A stretch of DNA of 64,000 nt from Fulvia fulva (lineage: Eukaryota; Ascomycota; Dothideomycetes; Mycosphaerellales; Mycosphaerellaceae): assembly GCF_020509005.1 (NCBI RefSeq), contig NC_063012.1:1364001-1428000 (forward strand), read 5' to 3'. Below are positions 8,394 through 20,955 of this stretch, piece by piece. Each line of letters starts with the position of its first letter. The stretch's first letter is position 1. The notes under the pieces were generated by a model that did not search any database, had not been told where the DNA came from, and worked only from the letters and a program-made list of their open reading frames with translations. A program made the position numbers and the translations under genes.

Positions 8394-11300
8394 ATGGACA
8401 TCGCCTCCCGCTTCCAGCCAGGCCGACAACGTGCTCCGGCTTACTTGGATCGTAATGGCAACGCGGCTGAAGATTCAGGCACAGAATGTATGGACACCCA
8501 GAACATTGCAGGCCAGAAGAGAGACCGGCCCACTGACAATACAGCAGCCGAGTCCTTCATCCGCCGCAAGTTTCAGCGCACCAATGCTGAGGCCACCAAC
8601 CCGAACGACAACACATTCCGCAAGCCGTCAATACCGGCTTCTGCTTCGAGACCGCAGCAGGCAGAACAACGCACTAGTTTCAGTCACAATCGAAGACGGA
8701 GCACGGCACTGCGGGAGAATGTGAGGGTGCCTAGTGGACCGAGGGAGTTTCCTAGTCCTCACAAGCGGTATGTTCCATCGAAGACTCCATTGCACAGCAT
8801 GTTGAGCTTTTGGAAGAGGAGAAAGACTGACAGCGAGCACAGAGTGGCGAGTGGAAGCATACACTCCATCACACCTTCCATGTCCGAAGCCACGAACACA
8901 TCCCGTACTTTCCTCCCACAGAGCGCTACCGAACCGAACTTCAGCAAGATCGCAGACGCACCTCGCTTCAGCTTCGCGAATCGTTCCTCCACCGACGTCA
9001 ACGACCCTCCCTTGACGCCTGCCGGCCAGGCAAGCAACGACCTGGACTTCATCCCTACTGTCAACTTTGACGACCTACAGAACTCTATTGCTAATTATGA
9101 CGGGGATGGTCCGCTGCTGAGCGACTTTCCTGAGGTTGGTGGGAGGCCTTCGACGAAGCCAAAGTCTGGCAATATGCTACGGGATGCGAGTCTGAATGCT
9201 AGCAGGCCGCCTGTGCCTAAGCTGGAGCCAAGAGCAGAGCACGGTATGAGCAGGAGTCAGAGTATACGGCGGCGACTGAGTGCAGTGACTGGTGGGAAGC
9301 CGAACAACACACCGAACATCACGAGTGACTCTCGTGATGGGAACGCCTCGCAAGCTAGCAACCTGTCTTTACGCCCCAGACGCCAGAGTACAGCTCCACA
9401 GGGCCCCCCACCTGCTGAACCTGCTCCGCCCCCGCTTGGAGTAAGCTCGCGGCAGCCTCGAAAATCGCTTGGTCCCGGTGTTATCGCATCGATGATGGAA
9501 GGAAGAAAGGCGAGCCAACCATTACCGAGCAGCGGCACAGATCCAGCTCTGAAGTCTGCCCTTGCACGATCTGGAAGCTTGACCAAGGCACAACGACGGA
9601 CGACGATGCAACCTTCCGCTTCTGGCGGTGCTGAACTGCCACGTGTGGCGACATTCTCGGCGACCACGCAATCTCGCGCGAACAAAGTGAAGAGCTTGGG
9701 ACCTCCAGCACGTGAGCCTCAAGAGCCTAACACTCCTAACGGCAAAACGACAACGCGAAGTGGGCAGAACAGAGCACACACTCCGTCTTCATCGGGCAAC
9801 AACAAGCGCCAGTCGACCATGTCTGGACGAGCTTCCGGACTTGGTGCACGAACGATAAGCCCAACTGACGCTCGTCGTCTGAAGAGGCTATCAATGATGC
9901 AGGCGCCACCGTTGCCCAGCAACCCATCGACTACCAGCATACCCAAAATGCCGACGCAAGCACAGGAAGAGCAGTCGGTCAAGGTTGAGGTTCCACGCGT
10001 TGCGCAGCCCAGCCCGAGCTTCATACCACAACCGCGAAGATCGAGCAACGCTACTCCTAGCTCCGCGCGTGACTCTCCTGGTCCGGAGAACAGAAACAGT
10101 CAGCAGTACGGTGGTGTTCAGCTGAGTGCAAGATCCAGCTTTTCGTCGCTCGTGAACTCGGGGTCAACATCTCGCCTGCCAACATCAAGGCCAAGGAGTG
10201 TGCACTCCAGCACAGCTCAGTATGGTGAGGTCGAAGAGGTGGTGCCGCCTGTACCTGCTATACCGAAAGCATTCGAGAGCCCAAGGGATGCAGACCATGC
10301 ACCCTTCTTCTCTGGGGTAGGCAAATCTCTGCAGAATGGAAGCGATCCGGTGGCAGCAGATACTGAGGCGGAAAAGACATCGAGCCACAGACTGTCCAAG
10401 TTGAGCTGCGAAAAGCCATCGGAACCGAAGGCAAGGGCTTCCTTAGAGCGCCCACGGCCGCACTATCGCATGAACACAATCGACAACATCGAGCGGAGCA
10501 TCACTTTGACTGCGGCGAAGCCGCAGCGGTCACAGAATAACAATCTCCAACCGCTACGTCTGCCCCCACTGAACTTGATGCCTATCAACCACCGAGATGC
10601 CAACCGAAGCAATTCCTTCCCGCGACCTAGTCAAGAAGTCGAGGTGCGAGAGCACCCGTCTATTGCGCAAACGCCAGAACCGAGGCGTATTGCAAAGACA
10701 CCTTCGACTCCAATGACCGCGAGCAAAGCCACTTTCTCAGGCCGTCAATATGAGGACTTTGCGAAGCAAAAGAACATGCGAAGCTCATCATCACACTATG
10801 CTCTGCGTGACCTAATGCAGTTGGATGATGATACGACCAAGTTCCTCGACGATTCTGATGCCGAATTCATGGGCGTTCCGATCCCAAGCACCAAGCAGCG
10901 AAGTGCGATCACACCATTCTCGTCTGGATCGCTGCCAAAAGCGTCGGGTGAATTTACGCGACAGCGGAGTCGGCCGAGCGGTGAATACACTGGTGAATAC
11001 TCGATGACCAACTTTGAGGAATTCCAACAACAAAGCATGAAGCCGCAAGGACCGAGACCCAGCAGGAGTGGGACGATCAATACTATTGCTTCCTACAAGA
11101 CTGCGGAGACCTCGTCTAATCATAGCCCAGTGGAACCAGCCGGACAGCCAGAGGGGAAGAAAGAAAGCAGTGGTCTGCGGAGGAAGCTTTCGCTTGGCTG
11201 GCGCCGAAGCAGCAGCAAGTCTAACATCCAGACCGACAACAAGTCTAGCCCGCGAGGCGACGGATCTTTCACGTCGGACCACGATAAGGCTACTCTGCAG

Positions 11301-13497
11301 AAGCTTGCAAGCCAAATGCTACCGCCCAAGCTCCCAGCAAGTGCCACGTGGACTGGCGACATACCAAGTATACCTCCTCCAAGCGCCAGGCCAAGCTTTG
11401 ATTCAATACGGCGAAAGTCTACTGCGCCCTCAATCACCACCTTGTCTACAACCAATGGCGGTACCGATCAGAACCACACCATGCCGGCCATAAAGACGAG
11501 GAGCATGCATTCGGAGCAGCCACAACCAGTGAACGGATCGAACCGTGCGACTAGTTGGAGCACGACAAATCCCGCGCGGCCACCGACCAAAGCGCCTCCC
11601 AATCTGGTCAAGTCACGCCAAGCGACAGCAACTCCCATCATATCAGCCATCATCAAGGACAAGGACGATCTGGCTGCCGATGATGAGATGAAACGCCTTT
11701 CACAGAAAAGGAAAGATGTGGACACTGCGGCCAAGGACAGCGAGGAGCTCAAGCGAAGAGCTATTGCACGGTCTCCAAAGAGTCCCGAGAATGTGCTACA
11801 CGATCGTACAGCAGCATTGAACATCTTCGAGCGTGGCGAGATCATGGACTACGAGAACCAAGGGGTCTATTTCACAGGCACCAAGAATGCGCGCAAGATC
11901 ATTGGAAGCCTGACACCATCACCACAACCTGGGGACAAGGATCCAAAGGCCGGCAATTATGGCTACGACGATGAGCGTGGTGACTATAACATCGTGCTCG
12001 GCGACCATCTAGCATACCGCTACGAAGTCGTCGACGTGCTCGGAAAAGGCAGTTTTGGTCAAGTTGTGCGATGTGTCGACCACAAAGATGGCGGCATTGT
12101 TGCTGTCAAGATCATACGAAACAAGAAACGATTCCATCAACAGGCATTGGTCGAGGTCGGCATCTTGGGCAGGCTTAGGGAATGGGTAAGTACCTCGACT
12201 TCGAAAATGCTAGAACAACGCTAACATCCTGCAGGATCCTGATCAGACGCACGCCACGCTTTCGATCACCTCATCTTTCTACTTCCGCTCGCACCTGTGC
12301 ATTGTCACGCCTTGCCTGAGCATCAACCTCTACGAGCTGATCCGGGCCCATAACTTTGTTGGCTTCACGCTACCGCTCATCCGCCGCTTTGCACGACAAC
12401 TCCTGTCATGTCTGGTTCTCCTACAAAACAAGCACATCATCCACTGTGATCTGAAGCCGGAGAACATCTTGCTCTGTGAAGCTCGCAAAGCAGACGTCCG
12501 GGTCATTGATTTTGGCAGCAGCTGCAAGGAGTCTGAAAAGGTGTATACGTACATCCAGTCACGTTTCTACCGTAGTCCGGAGGTTATCCTTGGCAGCAGC
12601 TATGGCCTGGGCATCGACATGTGGTCCCTGGGCTGCATCCTTGCGGAGCTCTGGACTGGCTACCCGCTGTTTCCTGGTGAGAACGAACAAGAACAGCTCG
12701 CCTGTATAATGGAGATATTCGGCCCACCCGACCGTCATCTGGTGGAAAGATGCACGAGGAAGAAGCTGTTCTTTGATTCGGTCGGCAAGCCGAGAGTGAC
12801 AGTTAGCAGCAAGGGCAGGAGGCGCCGACCGAGCTCAAAGTCACTGTCACAAGCTCTGAAGTCCGAAGACGAGGCATTCTTGGACTTCATCGCACGCTGT
12901 TTGCGCTGGGATCCAGACCGCAGGCTGAAGCCTCACGATGCAGTCAACCATCCCTTCATCACCAACCAGCCTTTCAGTCAACGTACCGGTGGAATACCAG
13001 ATGAAGCACGTCGTGCAGCGAGGCTGAGAAGCACTGCTGCCGCACCTGCGACGAATGGAGGAATACCGAGCCCGGTCAAGCGGACTCATATTACGACAAA
13101 TGGTACTACGAGCTCTGGGAATGCGTTTGCACAACAACAGGCGCAAGCGCAGCAGACACCTGCCAGAGAGAGGTCACGACCACTCCCGGAAACGCCACAG
13201 ACTGCTGTGCGGAATGGCGGTCCAGTGCTCCAGCCCGGATCTACCACTCAAGGATCGCCTTCCAAGCGGGTGCCTGTGAATCGTCGCGAGAGCGGCGTGC
13301 CTGTCACCAATGTTGCACCCGTCGCTGGAGCCAAACGTGCCAACAACGGACAAGTTTCGATAGGCAGCGCCTCGGGCATGTCGTTTTCGCAGCGACAGAC
13401 GAGCGCGAGCTCCTCTAATACCACTAACACCACTGGAAGCCTGGCACAGATGGCTGCACGGGAAGCGAACAATGCCGCCGCCAGATGGAGGATATGA
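8394..13497 (+). CDS. pom1: Pom1-type DYRK protein kinase
   Basis: A dual-specificity DYRK-family kinase. S. pombe Pom1, the closest named relative, sets polarity and the site and timing of division. Two exons, 8394-12185 and 12235-13497, are joined by a 49-bp GT-AG intron with a CTAACA branch site and encode 1684 residues. Residues 1 to about 1200 are Ser/Pro/Arg-rich and disordered, with many possible phosphosites. The kinase domain covers about 1208-1505: GKGSFGQV, VAVKII, HCDLKPENILL, DFGSS, and the DYRK activation loop YTYIQSRFYRSPE with the YxY tyrosines. CMGC features follow (MWSLGCILAELWTG). The tail is disordered. The ATG context CACCATGGAC is good. The class is secure; the Pom1 orthology rests on the long N-terminus plus the DYRK loop. 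Confidence 0.93.
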
Positions 13498-14992
13498 TGA
13501 AATGTGTACAAAGGATTGGGCGGGGCAATTGGCTTGGGCAGTACAGCGCAGGCCGCGACTCTAGTATTCGGGGGATGTGTTCCATGGGCGGAACACACGG
13601 GGGTAATGTACGAATACCGAATACCCATCAACATGCGTGTCTTGGTAGGAGAGGGCAGCAAAAGCATGCATGACTGTAATTGGCAATTAGAGATACCATT
13701 GCGATGACTATTACATCGCAGCGAGAGCTTAACATTATCCTACTTCGTGTAGGCCCTATCACCATCTTTCTGCTTGAGCTCCAATTCCAATTTCCATGGT
13801 GTCTCGGATTGTCCAAGTTGGAGCAATACTGACGTGACTGTTATAGGCTGATGAACTCGACAGCCGGCACGATAGGCACAAAGGGTAGGTACCAATGCAA
13901 ACACCACGTCCACCCAACAGCTAGCTACACATGCATCCTTATGCATCCTTATTATGCAGAGCCTTGTTCAGCTTAGACCCATGCCGCCACACCGCCGAAG
14001 AGATCGCGAGCTGGTGCGAACGCTCTGCAGCAGCTGAAAGTCTGAACCGTCGTCAACCCGGAAAACTCGGATCTTGGTTCTTGTCTTGCTTCTCCATGGG
14101 GAGTGAAGTGCGGGCCCGCGGTTTGTCTCATCTGCAAGTCTGCACTGCCTTGAGGGTGGAGAGCTGCGCGAGCTGTGTACGACGGCGGTGGAGCGGTGGA
14201 AGATGGCGGTGGAGCGATGGAGGACCGGCATCTTCATCTGCTGGATGTAGGAGTCTGGTCCTTGGGTTGTGGACTTAACTCAGAGTATTGTCTAGGTTTT
14301 GGTACTGTATGTCCTCCACGGTCTCCGCTTACTGTACTCGACTTTGGATGGACGGTCTGAACGTAGCTGTCACCGCTGTCGTGAGGAGATTCTTTGGTTC
14401 AAGGTCTTGGTAACCTCTGGTCCTTCATGCGTCTTGCTTGGGGTATTCAATCGGCTTAAGGTGCTGCGACATCTGCCCTGGAAGGCCCGAAAGGGGTTCT
14501 TGGTGGTGGACCTTGTACCTGTTGTGGACCATGGAGCTGGGTATGGGGTCGTGGGCCGTAGACTGGGATCATGGCTTCAGATCGGATCGAAGAAACGTGG
14601 GTACGTAAACCGAAGTATCCTCGGGTGTTGTAAGATGTATCTTCGGCCGAGGGATGTGACGACGTTGACTTCGGTTCTCACGAGGGGGTGGAGGGAGGTT
14701 GTGCTGGGGGTTGGTACAGTGTAGAGAAGTAAGAAGGTGTTGTAGTGACAACGATCATCGGCCGTCTGTATTGTCATTCTGGTCTATAATCTAGAAATCT
14801 TTTATCAAGCCGTACATCGTACTCGTTGTTGAGTGCGAGCTTTGCCGCCTTCGATAAGGGCGGGTATCATGATGCTGATATGGTATCAATAAAAAGCGAC
14901 AAACAAAAGGAACTTCCCATAGCGCCTTCAGATGCAGTGCGCCTTTTCCCATGCAAACAAACAAATAATGAGAAAGGTTGCCTCCATCAGTA
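13498..14992. other. gene-poor intergenic region
   Basis: About 1.5 kb between convergent genes. It contains a duplicated ATGCATCCTT at 13932-13951 and a ~21-bp tandem duplication (GGCGGTGGAGCGRTGGA core) at 14184-14224. No gene or RNA was recognised. Confidence 0.5.
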
Positions 14993-16384
14993 CTATTGCG
15001 AGACAGCCGCTTCCAATGGATCTTCTCTCTTCGTGACCGCAGGTGTGTCCAGCCTCGAGTCGTACTCAATAGCGGTGCTGTTGAGTTTGTCTTGCGTGAT
15101 GTTAAGTGCCTCCTTGAGGGCAACCTTATTCGCGCGTTGTTGTTCGCGTTGAATGCCATGATTGACAGCATCGAGCACATTCTGGACCTTCGCTTTCGGC
15201 TCGTACTTTGGCTTGGTACCAGGCTGATACACACCGGTCTCCACCAGGATCGAGTACCACATGTTCTCCGATGTCTTATTGAACTCGTTCGTGCCGCGGA
15301 TGTCGGACTCTGGGGTGTCGCCGACAAAGTAGACTGTCTCCGGTGGCGCGTCGATGCCATGTGTATCTCGTCGCCATTGTTGCAGCAGGCGAGTTGCGAA
15401 TTGGAAGGTGCCGATTTGTGGCTTGCCAAATGCAGTTGTTTGGAGATCTTTGCCAGTGACAGCTTTGAACATAGCCTCGAGAGACAATCGCAGGGCACCC
15501 ATTCCGAGGCGTGTCAGATCGTGCGATGCGGACCATACTACATCGTTATGCGAGAAGAAGATTGGTGGGCCTTCGTCGAAAGTCTCTGAGCGTGTGCCAA
15601 GATAGCCGTCCTTGGACATGAGCAGATCAAGAATGATCTGTTGGTCGCCAGCCCAATCTCTGCTGTCCGCGAACACGAAGATGGCCTCGATCTTAGTCTC
15701 CGCGAAGTTGCGCGCTTTTGAGTTGCTGAGCTCTTCTTCGGTGAGCTTGCGGAATGGAGTAGTGTCTGGATTGTCCTTGATGATATCGCCAGGTGTGACG
15801 ACATCCTTGAATCCGTAGCCTGTTGCGACTTCTCTGCATTTCTCGCCCTCGCCACCAACGACCAGAACGGTCTCAAACTTTTCTGCCATCTCCCTCATTG
15901 GTGTGTGTCCGCAGATGAATTGGCCAGGAGAGACTTCCAGCTCCATTTGTTTACTAAGCTGAATGCAACGCTCTTGCTCAGTCTTGCCACCGCCATTGGT
16001 TACGAATATGTAGGGGACCTTGATGCCGAATTCATTCTTCCCGTTCAAAACTTGCATTGCTTCAACAGCTTCCGGTATGGGTCTCCCGCCGCGAATCAGG
16101 ACACCATCGATGTCGAAAGCAAAAGCGAATTTGTCGGTAACAGTGGTCTCTGGAGGCGTGGCAAGTGGCGAAGCTGGGCCGTTCGCATCTTCCAGCTCAT
16201 GCCTCGCCATCTCGAATGCTGCTGCGGTCTCGTGGGCATCGCTTGGTGCCATCAAGTGCTTTGGAGGCACCACCACGGTGGGCGACCGAAGGTTGAGGGA
16301 ATTGAGAGTCGCATCTTGAGAACTCAGTCTTCGAAGTTGCTTCTTTGGCCTGGCAGGCAGCACGATTGAGCCTCCGTTAGACAT
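14993..16384 (-). CDS. HAD-superfamily hydrolase, YKR070W/CECR5 type
   Basis: A class IIA HAD-family protein related to yeast YKR070W and human CECR5 (HDHD5), which are mitochondrial. One exon encodes 463 residues. The nucleophile motif DIDGVLIRGG is at residues 91-100, IFVTNGGGKTEQER supplies motif II, and FGKPQIGTFQFA and VGDTPESDIRG supply motifs III and IV. The first ~80 residues are basic at the start and could target mitochondria. The C-terminal tail is Glu/Lys-rich. Substrate unknown. The ATG at 16384 is followed by MSNGGSIVLPARPKKQLRR, a plausible start. Confidence 0.9.
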   Translation of the reverse strand: MSNGGSIVLPARPKKQLRRLSSQDATLNSLNLRSPTVVVPPKHLMAPSDAHETAAAFEMARHELEDANGPASPLATPPETTVTDKFAFAFDIDGVLIRGGRPIPEAVEAMQVLNGKNEFGIKVPYIFVTNGGGKTEQERCIQLSKQMELEVSPGQFICGHTPMREMAEKFETVLVVGGEGEKCREVATGYGFKDVVTPGDIIKDNPDTTPFRKLTEEELSNSKARNFAETKIEAIFVFADSRDWAGDQQIILDLLMSKDGYLGTRSETFDEGPPIFFSHNDVVWSASHDLTRLGMGALRLSLEAMFKAVTGKDLQTTAFGKPQIGTFQFATRLLQQWRRDTHGIDAPPETVYFVGDTPESDIRGTNEFNKTSENMWYSILVETGVYQPGTKPKYEPKAKVQNVLDAVNHGIQREQQRANKVALKEALNITQDKLNSTAIEYDSRLDTPAVTKREDPLEAAVSQ

Positions 16385-19275
16385 TTTGATGGCTGCGATC
16401 CTGGGTTTGAGAGAAGAGCCCGTGGTGTCAACAATAATGAAGAATTCAGTCTCGAGGGCGGAGGAGGTCGCTGCCTTCTCTTTTAAAAGCTGAGCCCGGG
16501 AGATTGGATTTGGGGAATAATTGGGGACTGTGGGATAGTACTGTGGAGTGATTAAAGTCTAACAGACTGGTGGAGGCATCACGGTTGGATATATCGCGGC
16601 CGGACACGGGCAGTGCCACCGAGTGCTGATAGCGGTCCCACCGAGTCATCGTCGACGGTAGAGATGACCAACAAGAGCAACCTTGACAGTTCCCAGGTGC
16701 TGTGGGCCCGCTACGAAACTTCACAGACAATCGCTGAGGGCAGCCGTCCAACACCATCGCCGCACCAGAGGCAGGTGAAGACGCTTGACAGGCCGGCGGA
16801 AGCAAAGGATGAGACTCGGTCCAAATGTGGTGCATGGGAACTCCGAAGGCAGGCATAGCTCCAATCAGGTGAGGTCTTTGCTGAGTTGCCGTGGCTGCTT
16901 GGCTTTGCGATTCGCCGTGAGCACCGTACCACTCCGAGCACATTGTAAGCTATCCCTGTTCGAGCGTCATGCAGTACCTGCCCGCAGCTGATAGCCGACC
17001 GGCAGGTTATGACGCCATCGCCAAGGGACTGTCTCACGGCGGTCTGTTGTTGTGTTGAATGCACCGGATGTGGTGACAAAGATCTTCAGGAACAGCACTC
17101 CCATGCTTGTCATTCGGGAGTTGTCCAGTGTCGCCATGATGAGGGACTTCCCAAATCCAGTCAGCGTGCGGGTGCCATTGGGACAACCAATCTGTCGCCT
17201 TTGCCGCCAGATCATCGTGATCATGCAGTCTGCTACACGCCTATCAAGCTCGCTTGTGCTGGCCTGCAGTGGATATGCGTTACATTATTCAAGCCATGTG
17301 CGCAGAGCCGCAGCGGGCTAAGCACGCATGCAAGATGGCGGCGTGCTGGTGGCAGCGCTCCTTCGGCGAAAGGCTTGCCCTCTAGCTGTGTGAGTTGTTC
17401 TCTTTCTGACTGCGTCGTTAGCACTTCTTGTCAATAACGGGCTCGTACCCGCCATCGATCACATGCTGAGATCCGTTAAAGTTCCTTCGCCGCCGAGCTG
17501 TATTGTCCGCTGCTCTGTGGATGCCTCTTTATTGGCGATATCTCTGCGCTACTTTCTCACACGCCCACCCGCCGGTCATCGCACATGTCAACGCGCTGTA
17601 CCTGATCTCACCTTGCATACTCCCCAGAAGCGGCTTCCGCTATACGGTAGCCCCCGACTTCGTCAGTATTGAGCATTGTTCAATGCTGACTTCACGTACC
17701 ACTCCTGTTCGCGCAGCGAGTGTACGAAGACATGTAAGAGGTGTGGCTGTTATCCTGCTACTGGTCTGTCGGCAATCATGCAGTCTCGCTGGTCAGCCTT
17801 CGTCTCCAGGTTGACAGCTTGACTCAGCGACCACAGCTTTCAGCAACGTGGTCGAACAGTATCCAAATGGCCAGCAGACTCCGAGCCCTCGGTGCGAATT
17901 CCTCATAGAAGAGCTGTGGGTGTGCGCGATGATGTGAGCTCTTGGTAGATCCCACCACAGTCGGTAAATGGCTGGAAAACATTAAAACATGCACTGATCG
18001 CCTAGTGACGCGGTGATCGTGCGCATCGCGCTGCAGCGATCTGTAGCTCATGACTACACTCTGCAGCGCATTGGGCATTCTTCATGACATCGCCGCGGAG
18101 AGTTGGCGACGAGTGTTGCCAGCTACTCGCCGGCATGTCTGCGTTTGAGTCTATAGCTCACGTCGCTCGATGTCAGATGGACGTGCTGGCTGCACCAAGC
18201 TTTCGATGCATTGCTATTCGCAGCGAAGCGTCACACATATCGCCACCAGGCATGTCATACCGGACGACTCCAATACCTGGCCAAGGGCTATGCTCACCAG
18301 GCGCGTCCCTGCACAACGCGCGCTTTGCATTCGTTGGAGAGGGACAATCTGGAGAAGTCTGTGGGGTATATATTTCGATGAGTCCATACTTTCGGCTGTC
18401 GAGTCCAGATCTATTCGACATTTGATGGACGAATCTTCGATGATGTTGCGCCAAAGGAGCAAAACGAAAGAAGGCGTCGAGCAAGTCCTGAGGAAACAGC
18501 GCCTTGACCATGTGTCGTCACGTGGTCTGGTATTACCCAGGCTATTTCCAGGACACCTGATCTCCTCCTTCTTGTCGCCTCCAACGCAACACCAAGCAAC
18601 AACAACAACAACAACATCATGACTTGAGGTGGGCTTCACGCATACGGGAACGAAGCAAGTTTATGCTTTTACCTCAAGGCAGGACCCCGCGAAAGCCTCT
18701 CCAACAGGGTCGTCCGATCTTGCAACAGGTCTATACCGTCGCTTCCGACGAGTACAATCCAGCCAAAGTGTCCCTACCGCACAATGCTAACATCTACAGG
18801 GGCCATTTCGGATTCTCAGCATCTCGGAAGCGTGTCGAAAAGTACGCCGTTTTGTCAGCCAACGCAGCCTTGTCGTGAGAGGATATACCCGCGCGCTACC
18901 GAAATGCTGAGAATCCGATGTGACCCCTGGAGATGTTACATGTTGCTTCACACCTTGGACTGCTTTCGTAGGTCTCGTGGACTTGATCACTGACCCACGT
19001 CGTGATGCCATGCATGAATAGTAGTGTGTTTCGGCAGTTCACATTACAATGTTACCCGAGGCATACATTTCTCCACCCACCCGGAGACCTACAGCAATAC
19101 GTCCCCACAAGTATGCATTGCTCAATGCAGCTTCTATGATCCGTGAACGTGCAATACTAAGGTTCCACAGTGAGCATCGCAATTGCATGGGGCTGAAAGA
19201 ATCATCTGGACTATCTGATTAACCTGTTCTACCACCGGCGAGTCTTGGCGAGCGGCAGACGCTCAACTGTTCAAT
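16385..19275. other. long gene-poor region
   Basis: About 2.9 kb without a supportable gene. Frames are short on both strands and none shows a domain. It contains the inverted repeat at 18788-18938 and an (AAC)n run near 18595-18614. Lineage-specific small genes or decayed sequence cannot be excluded. Confidence 0.5.
18788..18938. repeat. imperfect inverted repeat, ~41-bp arms
   Basis: The left arm at 18788-18828 (TAACATCTACAGGGG...CGGA) is repeated in inverse complement at 18897-18938 (..CCCCTGGAGATGTTA). There are only a few mismatches, and both arms share the core CGGATTCTCAGCAT. The loop is about 68 bp. It could be a MITE relic or foldback element, or encode a hairpin RNA. No clear target-site duplication was found. 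Confidence 0.6.
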
Positions 19276-20727
19276 ATGGCAGAGACCATCACCGCTGACT
19301 ACCTGGTCATTGGCGCTGGAGCCATGGGCATGGCCTTTGTAGACACCCTGGTCAGCGATACCAATGCCACTATAGTGATGGTTGACCGGTATGCTCGACC
19401 AGGTGGCCACTGGACGACTGCCTACCCGTTCGTGCGGCTGCACCAGCCCTCTGCTTTCTATGGTGTCAACTCTCGACCCTTGGGCGAGGATAGGGTTGAT
19501 CAAGTCGGACTCAACAAGGGCTTGTCGGAAATGGCTACCGTTGATGAAGTCTGTGCTTACTACAGCATTGTTATGCATCAGACCTTCCTCCCTTCTGGAC
19601 GAGTAAAATACTATCCCAAGCATGAGTACCTGGGCGAAGGGGAGTGGCGGTCAGCTGTTACGGGGAGTCTCTTTCGCCTGCAAGGCAAGGATGGAAAGCA
19701 GCCGAAGATTGTCGATGCTACCTACATGAAGGTAACGGTGCCTTCCATGGGACCACCGCCCTATCAAGTCGCAGCAGGTGTAAAGGTGGTCCCAGTCAAC
19801 GACCTCCCCAAAACAACTCGACCTTATGGCGCATACACCGTAGTTGGCGCAGGGAAGACTGGCATCGACGCCTGTCTCTGGCTATTGAACAACGGCGTCG
19901 ACCCGAAGCTCATCAACTGGATCATGCCACGAGACTCATGGTTCCTTGAACGAGGCGGTATCCAACCAGGTCCAGCTTTCGCCAAGAAAACCTCTAAAAG
20001 CATAGCGGACATCAACGGAGCGGTCATGTCATCCACATCGCCCGAGGACCTCTTCCTGCGCCTCGAAGCTCGCCAACAGATCATGCGCATGACCGACAAA
20101 ATCTGGCCAACCATGTTCCGATGCGCCACGGTCTCCATCGCCGAGCTTGAACAGGTCAAGAGGATCGAGAACATCGTCCGCGTGGGTCGCGTGCAACAGA
20201 TCACCACAGATGAAGTCATCCTCGACAGCGGCGCTTACAAACCCGCTCCAGACACACTATACATCGACTGCACCGCCGACGCCCTAGCCAAGCTCGAACC
20301 CCTACCCGTCTTCCGCGGCAACCAAATCACCCTACAGTCCGTCCGCTACTGCCAGCAAGTCTTCAGCGCGGCCTTCATCGCCCACGTCGAAGCAACATAC
20401 TCGGACGACGCCCAGAAAAATGCACTCTCTCGAGTGGTCCCTCATCCAGATGAGGCGATAGACTACCTGATCGTGACCTTACAAAGTCACCGCAACGGCC
20501 TCGTGTGGGCTTCTCACCCCAAGACGGCTGCGTGGTTGTCTCAGGCGCGGTTAGACTGGTTTGGTACGTTGTTGCCACCGCCGCCGGAGGATCCCGCAGA
20601 GGCGAAGGCGTATTATATGGCTGTTGCGGCGCAGGTACAGGGGATAATCGATAAGCTTGGAGCTTTGATTGATCAGCTACCGGAGAAGGATGCGGCGAGG
20701 GCGAAGGCTCAGGTAGCGAGGACCTAG
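19276..20727 (+). CDS. FAD/NAD(P)-binding oxidoreductase
   Basis: A single-exon gene of 483 residues with two Rossmann motifs: GAGAMG near residues 14-19 (FAD, followed by VDRYARPGGHW) and GAGKTG near residue 195 (NAD(P)). This two-nucleotide layout fits flavin-dependent monooxygenases and related oxidoreductases, although I do not see the full signature of a named subfamily. The conserved PGGHW segment after the second beta strand is typical of the family. There is no signal peptide or C-terminal membrane anchor; the C-terminus is helical and Ala/Lys-rich. The substrate is unknown. It is convergent with the ferric reductase, with 228 bp between stops. Confidence 0.85.
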   Translation: MAETITADYLVIGAGAMGMAFVDTLVSDTNATIVMVDRYARPGGHWTTAYPFVRLHQPSAFYGVNSRPLGEDRVDQVGLNKGLSEMATVDEVCAYYSIVMHQTFLPSGRVKYYPKHEYLGEGEWRSAVTGSLFRLQGKDGKQPKIVDATYMKVTVPSMGPPPYQVAAGVKVVPVNDLPKTTRPYGAYTVVGAGKTGIDACLWLLNNGVDPKLINWIMPRDSWFLERGGIQPGPAFAKKTSKSIADINGAVMSSTSPEDLFLRLEARQQIMRMTDKIWPTMFRCATVSIAELEQVKRIENIVRVGRVQQITTDEVILDSGAYKPAPDTLYIDCTADALAKLEPLPVFRGNQITLQSVRYCQQVFSAAFIAHVEATYSDDAQKNALSRVVPHPDEAIDYLIVTLQSHRNGLVWASHPKTAAWLSQARLDWFGTLLPPPPEDPAEAKAYYMAVAAQVQGIIDKLGALIDQLPEKDAARAKAQVART

Positions 20728-20955
20728 GTGCCTCATCGATGGGTGGAGTTGTTTTCTACGCTTGCAGAAGAGGAGAGGCGTTTGGACGCTGGCTGTGTGA
20801 GCAAAGTCATGTTGTGTTGTCGAGTTGTCTCAGCCATCGATACCACTTGACGGTTTCCGTCACGGACCAGATCAGTAGTTTACTGTATTAGCAAATATTG
20901 TACTCCAGGCTCAAGAAGACCATCAAGATGTCATGATGTCATTCTAGATATTAAC

